Assembly (NCBI GenBank): GCA_017306715.1
Contig: JAFKHV010000008.1
Location: forward strand, 1 to 64,000
Length of the DNA stretch: 64,000 nt
Reading direction: 5' to 3'
Source of the DNA: Legionella sp.
GTDB taxonomy: Bacteria > Pseudomonadota > Gammaproteobacteria > Legionellales > Legionellaceae
Shown here piece after piece: positions 18,409 to 27,600 of this stretch. The first letter of the stretch is position 1. The number at the start of each line of letters is the position of its first letter. Made by a program: the position numbers and the translations under genes. The notes beneath the pieces were generated by a model. It ran no database searches, was not told the origin of the DNA, and was given only the letters and a program-made list of their open reading frames with translations.

Positions 18409-19469
18409 GCAATTGTAGCACCCATCGTCTTTCTTTTTTAGATAGGTATTTAACCTTCTGGATTTTCCTGACTATGGCTGCAGGTGTTTGTATCGGCTCA
18501 CTTTTTACTGGAACACCACAATTTATAAATTCATTATCTATTAGATCCACCAATATTCCTATTGCACTTGGACTAATTTTAATGATGTACCCACCTCTTG
18601 CTCGGGTGAAATATGAAGAGCTACCTCTAGTATTTAAAGATTGGCGTATCTTGTTATTGTCTTTAATTCAAAATTGGCTTATTGGCCCATTTCTCATGTT
18701 TGGACTCGCTGTTTTATTTTTGCATAGTCATCCCGAATACATGACGGGACTTATCCTTATTGGTTTGGCACGGTGCATTGCCATGGTGATTGTTTGGAAT
18801 AAGCTTGCTGAGGGCGATAATCAGTATGTGGCAGCCTTAGTTGCATTTAATAGCATTTTTCAACTTTTGTTTTTTAGTTTCTATGTCTGGTTCTTTCTCA
18901 CAGTCTTACCACCTCTGGTGGGTTTAGTTGGGCAAATAGTCCATATCGATTTTATGACCATCGCAGAAAGTGTTTTTATTTATCTAGGGATTCCCTTTTT
19001 TGCAGGACTTCTGACTCGTTTTTTATTGATAAAACGAAAAGGAGTAACTTGGTATGAAACCAATTTTTTACCTAAAATTTCTCCTATTACTCTGTTTGCT
19101 CTGCTGTTCACAATTCTGGCGATGTTTTCTTTGAAAGGGGCTATGGTCTTAAAACTCCCATTTGATGTAATTCGCATTGCCATTCCATTAACGCTTTATT
19201 TTATTGTGATGTTCTTTATTAGTTTTGCGATGAGTAAGTTTATTGAGGCTAACTATGAAAAAGCAACTGCAACGTCATTTACAGCGGCTAGCAATAATTT
19301 TGAATTGGCTATTGCTGTAGCGATTGCCACTTTCGGACTCAATTCTTCTATTGCTTTTACAACAGTCATTGGGCCTCTTGTTGAAGTACCGGTGCTTATT
19401 TTGTTAGTGAATGTTGCATTTTGGTTGCGGCAACACTGGTTTTCAAAGATAAATCTGGAGGGGAAATAA
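18405..19469 (+). CDS. acr3: Arsenite efflux permease, ACR3 family
   Basis: This 354-residue protein has ten hydrophobic segments and the ACR3 signature in TM4, [19 protein letters not shown] (near residue 122), with the conserved Cys. A second signature lies at [19 protein letters not shown]. It exports As(OH)3 from the cytoplasm, driven by proton motive force. The ATG overlaps arsC by four bases. It is the last gene of the operon. Confidence 0.9.
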   Translation: MSNCSTHRLSFLDRYLTFWIFLTMAAGVCIGSLFTGTPQFINSLSIRSTNIPIALGLILMMYPPLARVKYEELPLVFKDWRILLLSLIQNWLIGPFLMFGLAVLFLHSHPEYMTGLILIGLARCIAMVIVWNKLAEGDNQYVAALVAFNSIFQLLFFSFYVWFFLTVLPPLVGLVGQIVHIDFMTIAESVFIYLGIPFFAGLLTRFLLIKRKGVTWYETNFLPKISPITLFALLFTILAMFSLKGAMVLKLPFDVIRIAIPLTLYFIVMFFISFAMSKFIEANYEKATATSFTAASNNFELAIAVAIATFGLNSSIAFTTVIGPLVEVPVLILLVNVAFWLRQHWFSKINLEGK

Positions 19470-19616
19470 TCCAGAATTAACACTTTTGGTGGTTATTCCA
19501 CCACGACCCCGATGTTGTGAACTCACTGAATAGGTGTGGGGACACTGATTTATCGGGAGCCGGATGCGGTAGTTCCGCCGTTCTACTCACCTACGACCCC
19601 TAGAAAGCAAATTTAA
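19470..19616. other. Intergenic structured block with direct repeats
   Basis: CCACCACGACCCC (19498-19510) and CACCTACGACCCC (19588-19600) are imperfect direct repeats. They flank a segment containing GGGAGCCGGATGCGGTAGTT and CCGCC, which faintly resembles the domain V hairpin of group II introns. TGGTGG/CCACCA (about 19488-19502) forms a small hairpin after acr3. No gene or clear terminator is seen. Confidence 0.3.
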
Positions 19617-19994
19617 TTATGTTTTTCGTTTTGGCAAAACATTCCATATAGAAGCAGAAATTAAAAGCAGAATACCTATATACAACGTCCCATCCATAGG
19701 CCATATAAATTTACCACTTATAATTAGAAAAGCTGCTATAAAACCAAGTATAAAAGGCTTAAATCCTCTGCGTTGTTTTGCTTTAAAGCCCAATGCAGCA
19801 AGTGCTAGCATGAGCAAGACAATGGTTATTGGGAATAGGTATTTTATATACAATGTTAAACTAACACCTAATGCACTAAGTATTCCTGCATATGCAGACC
19901 AGCAAATAGGACAAATCCCTGCAACTACCATGCTTGGCAAAGAAATAAAAAACTTTACTAAAGAAGAAAACATTGTTTTTATCTGATTTTGCAT
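19617..19994 (-). CDS. MerC/MerT-like small metal-transport membrane protein
   Basis: This 125-residue protein has four hydrophobic segments and a CPICW motif (near residue 28) at the start of the first helix, as in small mercury uptake proteins. It is clearly paralogous to the protein at 23366 (shared CP(I/V)CW, YAGILS, LGVS, AKQRRG, SIWN..PKR). It is the last gene of the minus-strand unit behind the P1B ATPase, two bases apart. The Hg link is by motif and locus; other soft metals are possible. Confidence 0.6.
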   Translation of the reverse strand: MQNQIKTMFSSLVKFFISLPSMVVAGICPICWSAYAGILSALGVSLTLYIKYLFPITIVLLMLALAALGFKAKQRRGFKPFILGFIAAFLIISGKFIWPMDGTLYIGILLLISASIWNVLPKRKT

Positions 19995-19996
19995 TT

Positions 19997-22450
19997 TTAT
20001 CCCATTTTAATTTGGCTGCCAACGCTTGTCATCGCGTCATAAAATAATCTTGGACGTCCACGTAATGAATTCAAGAATATAGTCGTAATACTTGCTGCCA
20101 TTGCTGCCATTGCCCATACAGGATAAATAAGCCCTGTGATCGCAAGTGGAATACCAATGCCATTAAACATAAAAGCCAGCGTAATATTTTGTACCATTCT
20201 ACGATAACTACTACGACTAATTTCATAAGCATCCAGTATAGATTTCAACCGGCTATTAAGTATGATGATGTCAGCAGAATCGATGGCGATATCAGTGCCA
20301 CTCCCCATTGCAATTCCCACCTCTGCTTGCATCAAAGCTGGAGCATCATTAATACCATCCCCAACCATGGCGACCTTTCCATTTTGTTGCAGTTGTCTTA
20401 TCACAGCTGCTTTATCACCCGGTAAAACACCTGCATAAACCTTATCAATTCCAGCCTGTTCGGCAATGCGACGAGCAGTGCGCTCGTTATCTCCTGTTAA
20501 CAATACTGTCTCTACACCTGCTTTATGTAATGCAGTAATAGTTTGAGTAGCATCTTCCCGCAGTGCGTCTCCCACTCCTAAAACGCCCATAATTAAATCA
20601 TCTTGGCTAATCGCAATAACTGTCTCTGAAGCATTTTCCATACGAGAAATATCGGCATCTAATGAAGTAATGTTAACTCCGCGTTCTTTCAGAAACGCTG
20701 GGCTCCCAGCTACTATTTCATGTCCATTAATCTTAGCTATTACACCTTTACCTGGCTGGTTATAGAAATCCTCGGCTGCCGGCACAGCAATCTCTCTATC
20801 AAAAGCAGCATTTACGATTGCTTTTGCCAAAGGATGCTCGGAGACGGCTTCTGCTCCAGCGGCTAAAGCAAGAAATGCTTTTTCATCATTTAGTACTGAA
20901 ACCATTTCACGCACTAATGGTTTACCCTCAGTCAATGTGCCGGTTTTATCTAAAACTACGCAGGTTACTAATCGGAGTGCTTGAAAGGCTTCACCAGTAC
21001 GCATAAGAATTCCCTTATCCGCTGCCTCACCCGTTCCACTGACAATAGCAAGGGGGGCTGATATACCTACGGCACAAGGATACCCCATAACCAATACGCT
21101 TATTCCCGCAAACGCGGCTCGTTGTATATCGACAATGCCATATATAAAACTAGATCCAACTAACCAACCAATGACAGCTAATACCGCTATAGTGAGGACA
21201 GTTGGCGTATACACCCGCAATACCCGATCCACCAAATGTAACAACCCAGGCTTGAGTGCTCTTGCATCTTCCACATGTCGGACTACCTGTTGCAGAAAAC
21301 TTGCTTCACCAACAGCAGTTACTTTGACGAGTAAGGTACCATTACCATTTATTGAGCCACCAATTACAGCACTTCCATGTTTCTTTTCAACAGGAACAGA
21401 TTCTCCGGTGACGAATGACTCATCTAATGTCGAGTGCCCATCTATCACGACTCCATCGATAGGCACACGTTCGCCTGGCCGGATACGCACCTGATCCCCA
21501 CTTTTTACATCTTCTATGCGCACTTCGCGCTCATTACCATCTTTCACGATACGGGCTATTTCTGGTTGTAGAGCAAGTAACTTTTTAACTGCTTGAGAAC
21601 TGCGTGTCTTAACTATTAGAGAAAGCCATTCGGAAAAAAGATGGTAGGTGAGAACCATCACAGTTACGGCAAAAAATGCTTCAGTAGGATAATCTGGCAG
21701 TTGAATAGTAAGACCAATAATACCGCCTGCGATGCCAGCAAAACCGCCCATCTCCAATAACACATGTTGATTTAAAATACCGCGCCGTAATGCTTGGATT
21801 GCCATTGATAAAATGTGGGAACCGAAACCGAAGACGAGGACAAAAGCAAGTGTAGCCGTTATCCAAATACTGGTATTTGCTGTTAGATAGTCATAGGATC
21901 TGGCTAAATATAGTAACAAGCTTAGCGCTGCTAAACTACTAGCTCCTATTAATGCTACAAAAAGACCACGGCCACGAAGTGCGATATAAGCTAAAGCAAC
22001 TAAGCTTATCAAGACTAATGCACATAATATAGACCATAGACCAATTGAAGGCGCAATGAGTGCGATGGAAACTAAACTAAGACCTAGCGCGATAAAGAAG
22101 CGTCGGCCTTCGTTAATAAGAGTACGCTCTTCTTCTTCGAATGGACGCAGCTTACGAGGATCAGAAACAGTATAGCCCATGTCATATAATGTTTTTATAA
22201 GAGTTGTTGCTTCGACAAGGAGGGGATTAAACTCAACAAGAGCCTGCTCATGAGTAAGACTGACTGCCACCTTATCTACACCTTGATGTTGGCTCAGTGC
22301 TTTTTCAATGGTTCCTGTACACAATGAGCAATGTAATCCACTGATGCGCATGCGAATACGTTTATATCCAGGTCGATCAGACGACTCCTCTTTCCAAAAC
22401 AGAACATCAGATTCCGCAGTAGTTGAGATAGATTTCGTTGTATTTAACAT
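19997..22450 (-). CDS. P1B-type heavy-metal ATPase with YPC in place of CPC
   Basis: The 817-residue pump has an N-terminal HMA domain (GLHCSLC, near residue 39) and eight membrane segments. The transport motif is MGYPCAVGISAP (near 455), so the first Cys of CPC is Tyr. DKTGTLTEG (near 500), SEHPLAKAI and GDGINDAPAL complete a working catalytic cycle. FNGIG and FLNSLRG occur in the last helices. Metal choice is probably not that of standard CopA or ZntA. The ATG at 22450 follows AGGAGG. It is cotranscribed with the MerP-like gene upstream and the MerC-like gene downstream. Confidence 0.85.
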   Translation of the reverse strand: MLNTTKSISTTAESDVLFWKEESSDRPGYKRIRMRISGLHCSLCTGTIEKALSQHQGVDKVAVSLTHEQALVEFNPLLVEATTLIKTLYDMGYTVSDPRKLRPFEEEERTLINEGRRFFIALGLSLVSIALIAPSIGLWSILCALVLISLVALAYIALRGRGLFVALIGASSLAALSLLLYLARSYDYLTANTSIWITATLAFVLVFGFGSHILSMAIQALRRGILNQHVLLEMGGFAGIAGGIIGLTIQLPDYPTEAFFAVTVMVLTYHLFSEWLSLIVKTRSSQAVKKLLALQPEIARIVKDGNEREVRIEDVKSGDQVRIRPGERVPIDGVVIDGHSTLDESFVTGESVPVEKKHGSAVIGGSINGNGTLLVKVTAVGEASFLQQVVRHVEDARALKPGLLHLVDRVLRVYTPTVLTIAVLAVIGWLVGSSFIYGIVDIQRAAFAGISVLVMGYPCAVGISAPLAIVSGTGEAADKGILMRTGEAFQALRLVTCVVLDKTGTLTEGKPLVREMVSVLNDEKAFLALAAGAEAVSEHPLAKAIVNAAFDREIAVPAAEDFYNQPGKGVIAKINGHEIVAGSPAFLKERGVNITSLDADISRMENASETVIAISQDDLIMGVLGVGDALREDATQTITALHKAGVETVLLTGDNERTARRIAEQAGIDKVYAGVLPGDKAAVIRQLQQNGKVAMVGDGINDAPALMQAEVGIAMGSGTDIAIDSADIIILNSRLKSILDAYEISRSSYRRMVQNITLAFMFNGIGIPLAITGLIYPVWAMAAMAASITTIFLNSLRGRPRLFYDAMTSVGSQIKMG

Positions 22451-22497
22451 ACTACACCTCCTGCTAAAACCTCATCGGGGTAGTACTAAATAGGCTG

Positions 22498-22716
22498 TTA
22501 CTCAACGCTGTTTGTAACATCATACCCTGCCCCATTGAGTATATGAACTAGCTGCTCCTGTGCAACAATTTTAGGATCGTAGAGAATACTTGCTTTTTCT
22601 TCTGAGAATGATACTTGTACGGTAGCTACGCCTATATGTTCCGTTATCAGCTTTTGAATTTTGTTAGCGCATCCGCTACAGTGCATTCCTTTTATTTTGA
22701 AAATAACTGTGCGCAT
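22498..22716 (-). CDS. HMA-domain metallochaperone (CopZ/MerP-like)
   Basis: This 72-residue cytoplasmic HMA protein has GMHCSGCANK (Cys13, Cys16), the soft-metal site of CopZ and MerP. It lacks a signal peptide, which distinguishes it from periplasmic MerP and favours a chaperone that hands metal to the HMA domain of the neighbouring ATPase. It is the first gene of the minus-strand unit and is controlled by the MerR-type promoter at 22786-22817. Confidence 0.8.
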   Translation of the reverse strand: MRTVIFKIKGMHCSGCANKIQKLITEHIGVATVQVSFSEEKASILYDPKIVAQEQLVHILNGAGYDVTNSVE

Positions 22717-22785
22717 ATTGTATTCCTCTATTAATCACGGACTTAATACCGTATCACTCAAATTTATTCTTCTTTTACTATTCAA

Positions 22786-22817
22786 ATTATAAACCATGCA
22801 CTTAAGTGTAAGGTCAA
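22786..22817 (-). promoter_or_regulatory. MerR-type promoter of the chaperone-ATPase unit
   Basis: On the minus strand TTGACC (22817-22812) and TATAAT (22791-22786) are separated by 20 bases (19 if TTATAA is used), the over-long spacing typical of MerR-activated promoters. A 22-base dyad with ACC and GGT ends and a central CACTTAAGTG lies between them (22793-22814). Confidence 0.7.
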
Positions 22818-22876
22818 GGTCTATTGGATTTTTCTTATGTTTTTTTACATAAATATCGTAAATATAAATAATTATA

Positions 22877-22907
22877 TAGACCCTATACTATAGTATATGG
22901 TTATACT
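22877..22907 (+). promoter_or_regulatory. merR promoter/operator
   Basis: TAGACC (22877-22882), a 19-base spacer and TATACT (22902-22907) drive merR. The near-perfect dyad 22880-22901, with ACC/GGT ends and central TATACTATAGTATA, is the likely MerR site, implying autoregulation. The start codon follows at 22941. Confidence 0.65.
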
Positions 22908-22940
22908 TCTTATTAAAAGTAGAATATAGGGGATATTTCA

Positions 22941-23366
22941 ATGAGAATCGGACAATTAGCCAAAATCACTGGCGTTAATTTAACAACTGTGCGCTTTTAT
23001 GAGCGCCGAGGTTTAATACCTGAACCTAAGCGAACAGCTTCTGGCTATCGTCAATATGCTCCCGAAATGGCCTTGCGCGTTCGTTTTATCAAAAATGCCC
23101 AAGAATTGGGATTTGCTCTTAAAGAAATTTCAGAATTACTTGATTTGCATGCCGACAGCACCACAGGATGCCAAACGATAAAGCAGCGCGCAGCAGATAA
23201 GATGATGATTGTTGAGAGTAAAATCAATGCTCTTAAAAAAATTAAAAATGCATTACAAGAATTACACAACTTATGCTCTGGACAAGGAACTATCAAAGAA
23301 GGTTGTAGAATTTTAGATGCTTTGGGCTCTGAAAAAATGATAAAATCTGTATTAGGAGAGGGCTGA
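22941..23366 (+). CDS. merR: MerR-family metal-responsive activator
   Basis: The 141-residue protein has the MerR helix-turn-helix (MRIGQLAKITGVNLTTVRFY) and a long dimerisation helix. Cysteines 77, 112 and 122 match the three-Cys Hg(II) site of MerR (82, 117, 126) closely in spacing. This supports Hg(II) or a similar thiophilic ion as the inducer and argues against the CueR Cu(I) loop. It is divergent from the chaperone-ATPase unit, and its stop overlaps the next gene (TGATG). Confidence 0.8.
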   Translation: MRIGQLAKITGVNLTTVRFYERRGLIPEPKRTASGYRQYAPEMALRVRFIKNAQELGFALKEISELLDLHADSTTGCQTIKQRAADKMMIVESKINALKKIKNALQELHNLCSGQGTIKEGCRILDALGSEKMIKSVLGEG

Positions 23367-23785
23367 TGAAATTGGAAAGTCAAACTAAAAGTCGATGGAG
23401 TTTTTTAGCAACATTGCCGGGCATTATGAGTGTACTGCTCCCAAAGTTTGTTTGTCCTGTGTGCTGGCCATTATATGCGGGCATTTTAAGTGGCCTTGGT
23501 GTGAGTGTGGCTAATTATAGCTACTACTTGTTACCCGTGATGATTCTATTCTTGGCTATTGCCTTATTGGCCCTGGGAATTAGAGCCAAACAACGTCGTG
23601 GTTATTATCCTCTACTATTAGGTAGTGTGGCTTCTCTTATGATTTTAATTGGCAAATTGGTGTGGTACTCCAGTATCTTTTTATATGGAGGGGTTTTGTT
23701 ATTAATCACAGCCTCCATATGGAATGCCTGGCCAAAGCGGGAACATGCGATGGGTTGTGCCGCTTGTAAAAAATCTATTTCATAA
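23366..23785 (+). CDS. MerC/MerT-like small metal-transport membrane protein (paralogue)
   Basis: This 139-residue protein has four hydrophobic segments, the motif CPVCWPLYAGILSGLG (near residue 31) and a C-terminal CAACKK pair that could pass metal on. It is paralogous to the protein at 19617, and both copies bracket the locus. Start and merR stop overlap, so it is coupled to merR. Uptake of Hg(II) would normally feed MerA, which is absent, so the direction of transport is uncertain. Confidence 0.6.
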   Translation: MKLESQTKSRWSFLATLPGIMSVLLPKFVCPVCWPLYAGILSGLGVSVANYSYYLLPVMILFLAIALLALGIRAKQRRGYYPLLLGSVASLMILIGKLVWYSSIFLYGGVLLLITASIWNAWPKREHAMGCAACKKSIS

Positions 23786-23787
23786 AC

Positions 23788-23819
23788 TTGACCTTACACT
23801 AGGATACAAGGCTTATATT
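23788..23819 (+). promoter_or_regulatory. Second MerR-type promoter before the thioredoxin-like gene
   Basis: TTGACC (23788-23793), a 20-base spacer and TATATT (23814-23819) share the TTGACCTTACACT block with the promoter at 22786-22817. A dyad ACCTT...AAGG (23791-23811) lies in the spacer. It probably belongs to the same MerR regulon. Confidence 0.6.
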
Positions 23820-23883
23820 AATAATGAGCAATAAAAATTGCCTGATTCATAGTGTGAAACATTAACTTTTTTGGAGATCAGAA

Positions 23884-24150
23884 ATGGTTAACAAGCGTAA
23901 AATTGAAATTTTTAGTGCCGGTTGTCCTACTTGTCAAAATACCGTTGATTTGGTGGATAAACTCGCTTGCTCTTCCTGCGAGATTGAGGTTTTGGATATG
24001 AGGAACCCAGAAGTTGCTAAAAGAGCCGAACGCATAGGTATAAAATCGGTTCCTGCTATAGTAGTCAATGGTGAGTTAGCCAGTTGCTGTGCAGGGCAAG
24101 GACCGAGTGTCGATGAGCTGCATAAGCTTGGTATTGGCCAGCCATTATAA
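23884..24150 (+). CDS. Small thioredoxin-like protein with CPTC and CSSC pairs
   Basis: This 88-residue thioredoxin/glutaredoxin-fold protein has the active-site-like CPTC (Cys14, Cys17), a second pair CSSC near residue 33, the cis-Pro segment SVPAIVVNG and a CC pair near 65. No signal peptide is present, so it is cytoplasmic. In this locus it may reduce or bind thiophilic metal ions. It has its own MerR-type promoter. Confidence 0.7.
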   Translation: MVNKRKIEIFSAGCPTCQNTVDLVDKLACSSCEIEVLDMRNPEVAKRAERIGIKSVPAIVVNGELASCCAGQGPSVDELHKLGIGQPL

Positions 24151-24162
24151 AGAGACTAGATG

Positions 24163-24203
24163 AGATGTCGTTGCCATAGCATTGGAATCGAGCAGCGACA
24201 TCT
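24163..24203. other. Inverted repeat after the thioredoxin-like gene
   Basis: AGATGTCGTTGC (24163-24174) and GCAGCGACATCT (24192-24203) can form a 12-pair stem with one G-U pair. No T-run follows on either strand, so it is not a standard intrinsic terminator. It lies between the metal locus and the transfer region. Confidence 0.4.
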
Positions 24204-24299
24204 GGATTGGTAGTCGATATCTTTATATTTTCTACAATAGTTTGGTAATCTCATCCTAGTAACACCTAAACCTTAAATAATACTTAGGCCGAATTGTTA

Positions 24300-24473
24300 C
24301 TAAGAGCACCTTTCATGAACCACTGATTCAGATGTACTAAGTTTTCGTATAAGCTGCTTGGTGGTCGGGAGTAACTGTGAATACGCATCCATTAAGTGGT
24401 TCTTTGCTAATCGATCAAATTCAATCATGCTGCGAATCTCTGGAAAGTCCCTCTTGACCATAACTAAACTCAT
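24300..24473 (-). CDS. Possible 57-residue protein downstream of traI
   Basis: This short minus-strand frame begins MSLVMVKRDFPEIRSMI and ends SESVVHERCS. Its composition is charged, helical and protein-like, and it has an in-frame stop just before the start codon. It lies in the same direction as the transfer operon, about 210 bases after traI. I do not recognise it; it could be the last gene of the operon or a remnant. The rest of 24204-24685 shows no convincing gene. Confidence 0.4.
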   Translation of the reverse strand: MSLVMVKRDFPEIRSMIEFDRLAKNHLMDAYSQLLPTTKQLIRKLSTSESVVHERCS

Positions 24474-24685
24474 CCTTGCTCAATGTATTTGTATCTACTT
24501 TTTGGCAAGAAAATATGGATTGCTGCTGATGATTACAGTTTTTAGGTGCTCGATCGGTGTAACGATCTGCAACTTCTTCCCGTTTTATTGCTCGAGTGAA
24601 TTCTAACCATTTTTTTACAACATTGGTATAGAGACTAGAACACCTATATGGAATTAGCCCCAAATACAATTTATTTTTCGGTTGG

Positions 24686-27600
24686 TTACAACTCTCTTTC
24701 CATGATTTTTTGATCTTTTATTTTAGGAACAATGAACCGATCATTCATTGTTTCACTATGAACTGATTTATATTCTTTATGAAGTGTCCCTAAATTTTTT
24801 AAATGATTTCTTTCATTATTTTCTATCATTTTTAAACTTGCAATTTGACCATTTTCAATAGATGTAACTTTTTTAATTAAGGCATAATTTTCATTGTATT
24901 TTTTTAAATATTCGTTGTTTCCTGGTATAAGCCCCTTTGCCTTCTTAATTTCTTTCTCAAGAAATGTATAGGCATCGTTCGGGTTTTCCATATGACTTTT
25001 TACTGCAGCTGCACCTTCTTTTTGTAGCATATCATCGAAATCATTATTCATTTTTTCAGGCATTATAATGCTTACATTTTTTCCCATTTCTTTAAGGCGA
25101 ATTACCGCTTTTGTTATAATCTGATCTTTAAATGTTTCTTTGCCATCATTATCCAAACAAAAAACTATTTTATCGGTCAATCTCGAAGTATCAACATTTA
25201 AAAAGTTACTTTTACTCAGCAATGCTTTTACATTTGCTTGTGGATCCACTTGTAAAAGACTTAATCCTGTTTCTGCCCCTTCGGTTAAATAGGTAACGGA
25301 GCCAGTAGATTTTTTATTTAATTCAATGGGGCAACTGTTCACACTACCATAAATTTGTTTTACCACATTTGATGCGTGATCTTTATCTCCAGTGACAGGA
25401 TCCAGTCTTATTACCTGGACATGATTGATCTTACCCTTCGAATTTTTCCCAATGCACAAAAGAGCTGGTACAGCAGCCTTTCTTTCACCGTGCCACGTGT
25501 TTATTTTTGGTAGAAAACGTAAATCCGCGTCTTGAAAATCAGTTAATTTACGGAACTCTTTTAAATAACGTTCCGCAAGAGTGCCTTTAATGTCCACACT
25601 TTGATTTACTAATTTTTCAGCATATTTCTTTTTATTTGGAGCTTCTTTAAAATGGGTTCTCTCTTTTTTTGGGGGATCTTTTACGCGGGTTGATACTATC
25701 CAGGAATCAGGATGATTTAAAAATTCTCTTGCATAGTCCATCGTGTCTTTGAAATCAGCATGACCCATTTGTGTGGAGATAAGTTGTAATGCGTTTCCTT
25801 TTTCCCCTGTTTCAAAGTTATTCCATAACCCGTTATTTGTATTAATACTTAAACTTCCCTTGGCTCCATACCGTAAATTATTAGGCGTGGACATTCGATT
25901 AGAATTTCCAAATAAATGCTCACATAATGACTCTATCTTTTGGGTCAATAGCTCATTAATTTCATTACTACTTAATATTGACTTACTTATAATTTTACTA
26001 TGTTCAGGTGAGTATTTTTCTGGTTCATTACCTTTTTTTTCACCTGAAGTTTCATTGGATTTTGTTACATTATAAAGGGGATTTTCCCCTGTTTTTATTT
26101 GATATGCCGATATTTTATCCACTTTTAGCTCTGCAAGTCGCTCTTTAAGCCCGGTTGCATTTTCAGTATATATAGTCACCTGTTGGCGTGGTCTTGTTAT
26201 ATCAATTTCATGCGAACGATGAGTGGTGGCTATTTTACGTTTCGCAAGCTCCAATGCGATTACAAAGGTTTCTGTCGCTGATTGTGCACCAAAGGCTGTT
26301 CGGCTGTAAGCATAATCCCAATGGGCATCTTTTTTATCATTCAACTGCAACTCTAATTCATTGGTTTTATCACTACTTTGCAAATGCGCCCGACCTGCCT
26401 CAATTCGTTTTATGGTATATTCTTTATTAGCGATATGGCCTCGCGCTTTGTCTGTCAAACGCAATCTAATTTTATCTCCTATCGCAAGTGCTGCCTCTTC
26501 GACGGTGTACACTGACATACGAGCTTTTAATGCAAGTGCTGCAGGATTAATGACGTATTTCTCGCCAGTGGCTGAGGTGCAATGTAAATGATTGCTATCC
26601 GGGCTTATGCCTTCTACAGAAAAATAGTCTCCTTTTCGTGCTACAGAATAACTCGCATCAAAACGGACTACATCGCCTCGTGAATAGTTTTTAGCGTGCA
26701 TCAGTTCTGCTTTCGTCATCGATTTAGCGGGTAATCGATTACATTGTGTATCTTCCCTGGCTACCCTACCCTGTTCTTGCAGCCCCTTACGAATTAACTC
26801 ATTGATAAATTTTCGGTCTTCATGGGCATGAGCTATAACTAAAGTTTTTTCTTGATGCTCAGGAATACGGGTTAAATAATCTGTTGCAATAGCCTGATAA
26901 ATACGATTGTAATCATTTTTCTTAGTTTTTGTGTCCATACAATTAATAGTAATCACTGAGGTTTTCATGGCAGGATCACTGCCAGATTGTCTTTTAACAA
27001 ATTGTTCAGGATTCATAGTAGATAATGTTGCAAAAGAATCTTCTATTTCGCGATTTGATGCATGGATTACAGCTTTCTTAAGGATTGGACTGTCTTTCTG
27101 GCGCACAATCTCTGTCATTTTTGCTATTTTTTGAGAGCCTGTTTTTATAGTTAACTCGTGTGGTATGCCACTGGCCGGTGATTGTAACTGTGTGATATCC
27201 CCTGCAAATAATGCTTTGGCCTTAAAGCTTATGATTTTTTCCTGGATGGCCGCATAATCCCTGTTCCCAATCATTGATGCTTCATCGATTATAAAAAGGG
27301 TATTTTCTCTAAATTGAGTGCTCTCTGTCAGAAACTTAGCAATAGTCATTGCCTCTATGCCATTAGCAATCATTTCATCTTTTGACGTATGCATTGGTGC
27401 CAGTCCAACGACCGCATAATCTTTTTCTTTAGCAAACTCTTGAAGTTGACGCATCATGGTCGTTTTTCCAACCCCTGCGAGACCTTGTACTGAAACAAAG
27501 CGATCTGAGGAAGTCAATGCAAGACTAATTGCATCTTTCTGACCCTGGGTTAATGTTGAAGGTAAAGAGAGAAGACGTTCACTACCAGAAATAGGTACAA

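Noticed and set aside
21135-21494. Plus-strand frame inside the P1B ATPase gene
   Set aside because: It is antisense to conserved ATPase motifs and has no ribosome binding site.
19470-24150. Standard mer operon with mercuric reductase
   Set aside because: No FAD/NADPH disulfide-reductase gene is present; only regulator, chaperone, ATPase, small membrane proteins and a thioredoxin-like protein are seen.
24163-24203. Inverted repeat as an intrinsic terminator of the metal locus
   Set aside because: No T-run follows the stem on either strand.
24421-24669. 82-residue minus-strand frame downstream of traI
   Set aside because: Part of it looks protein-like, but it overlaps the small frame at 24300-24473 in another phase and lacks a clear start signal; I could not support it as a gene.
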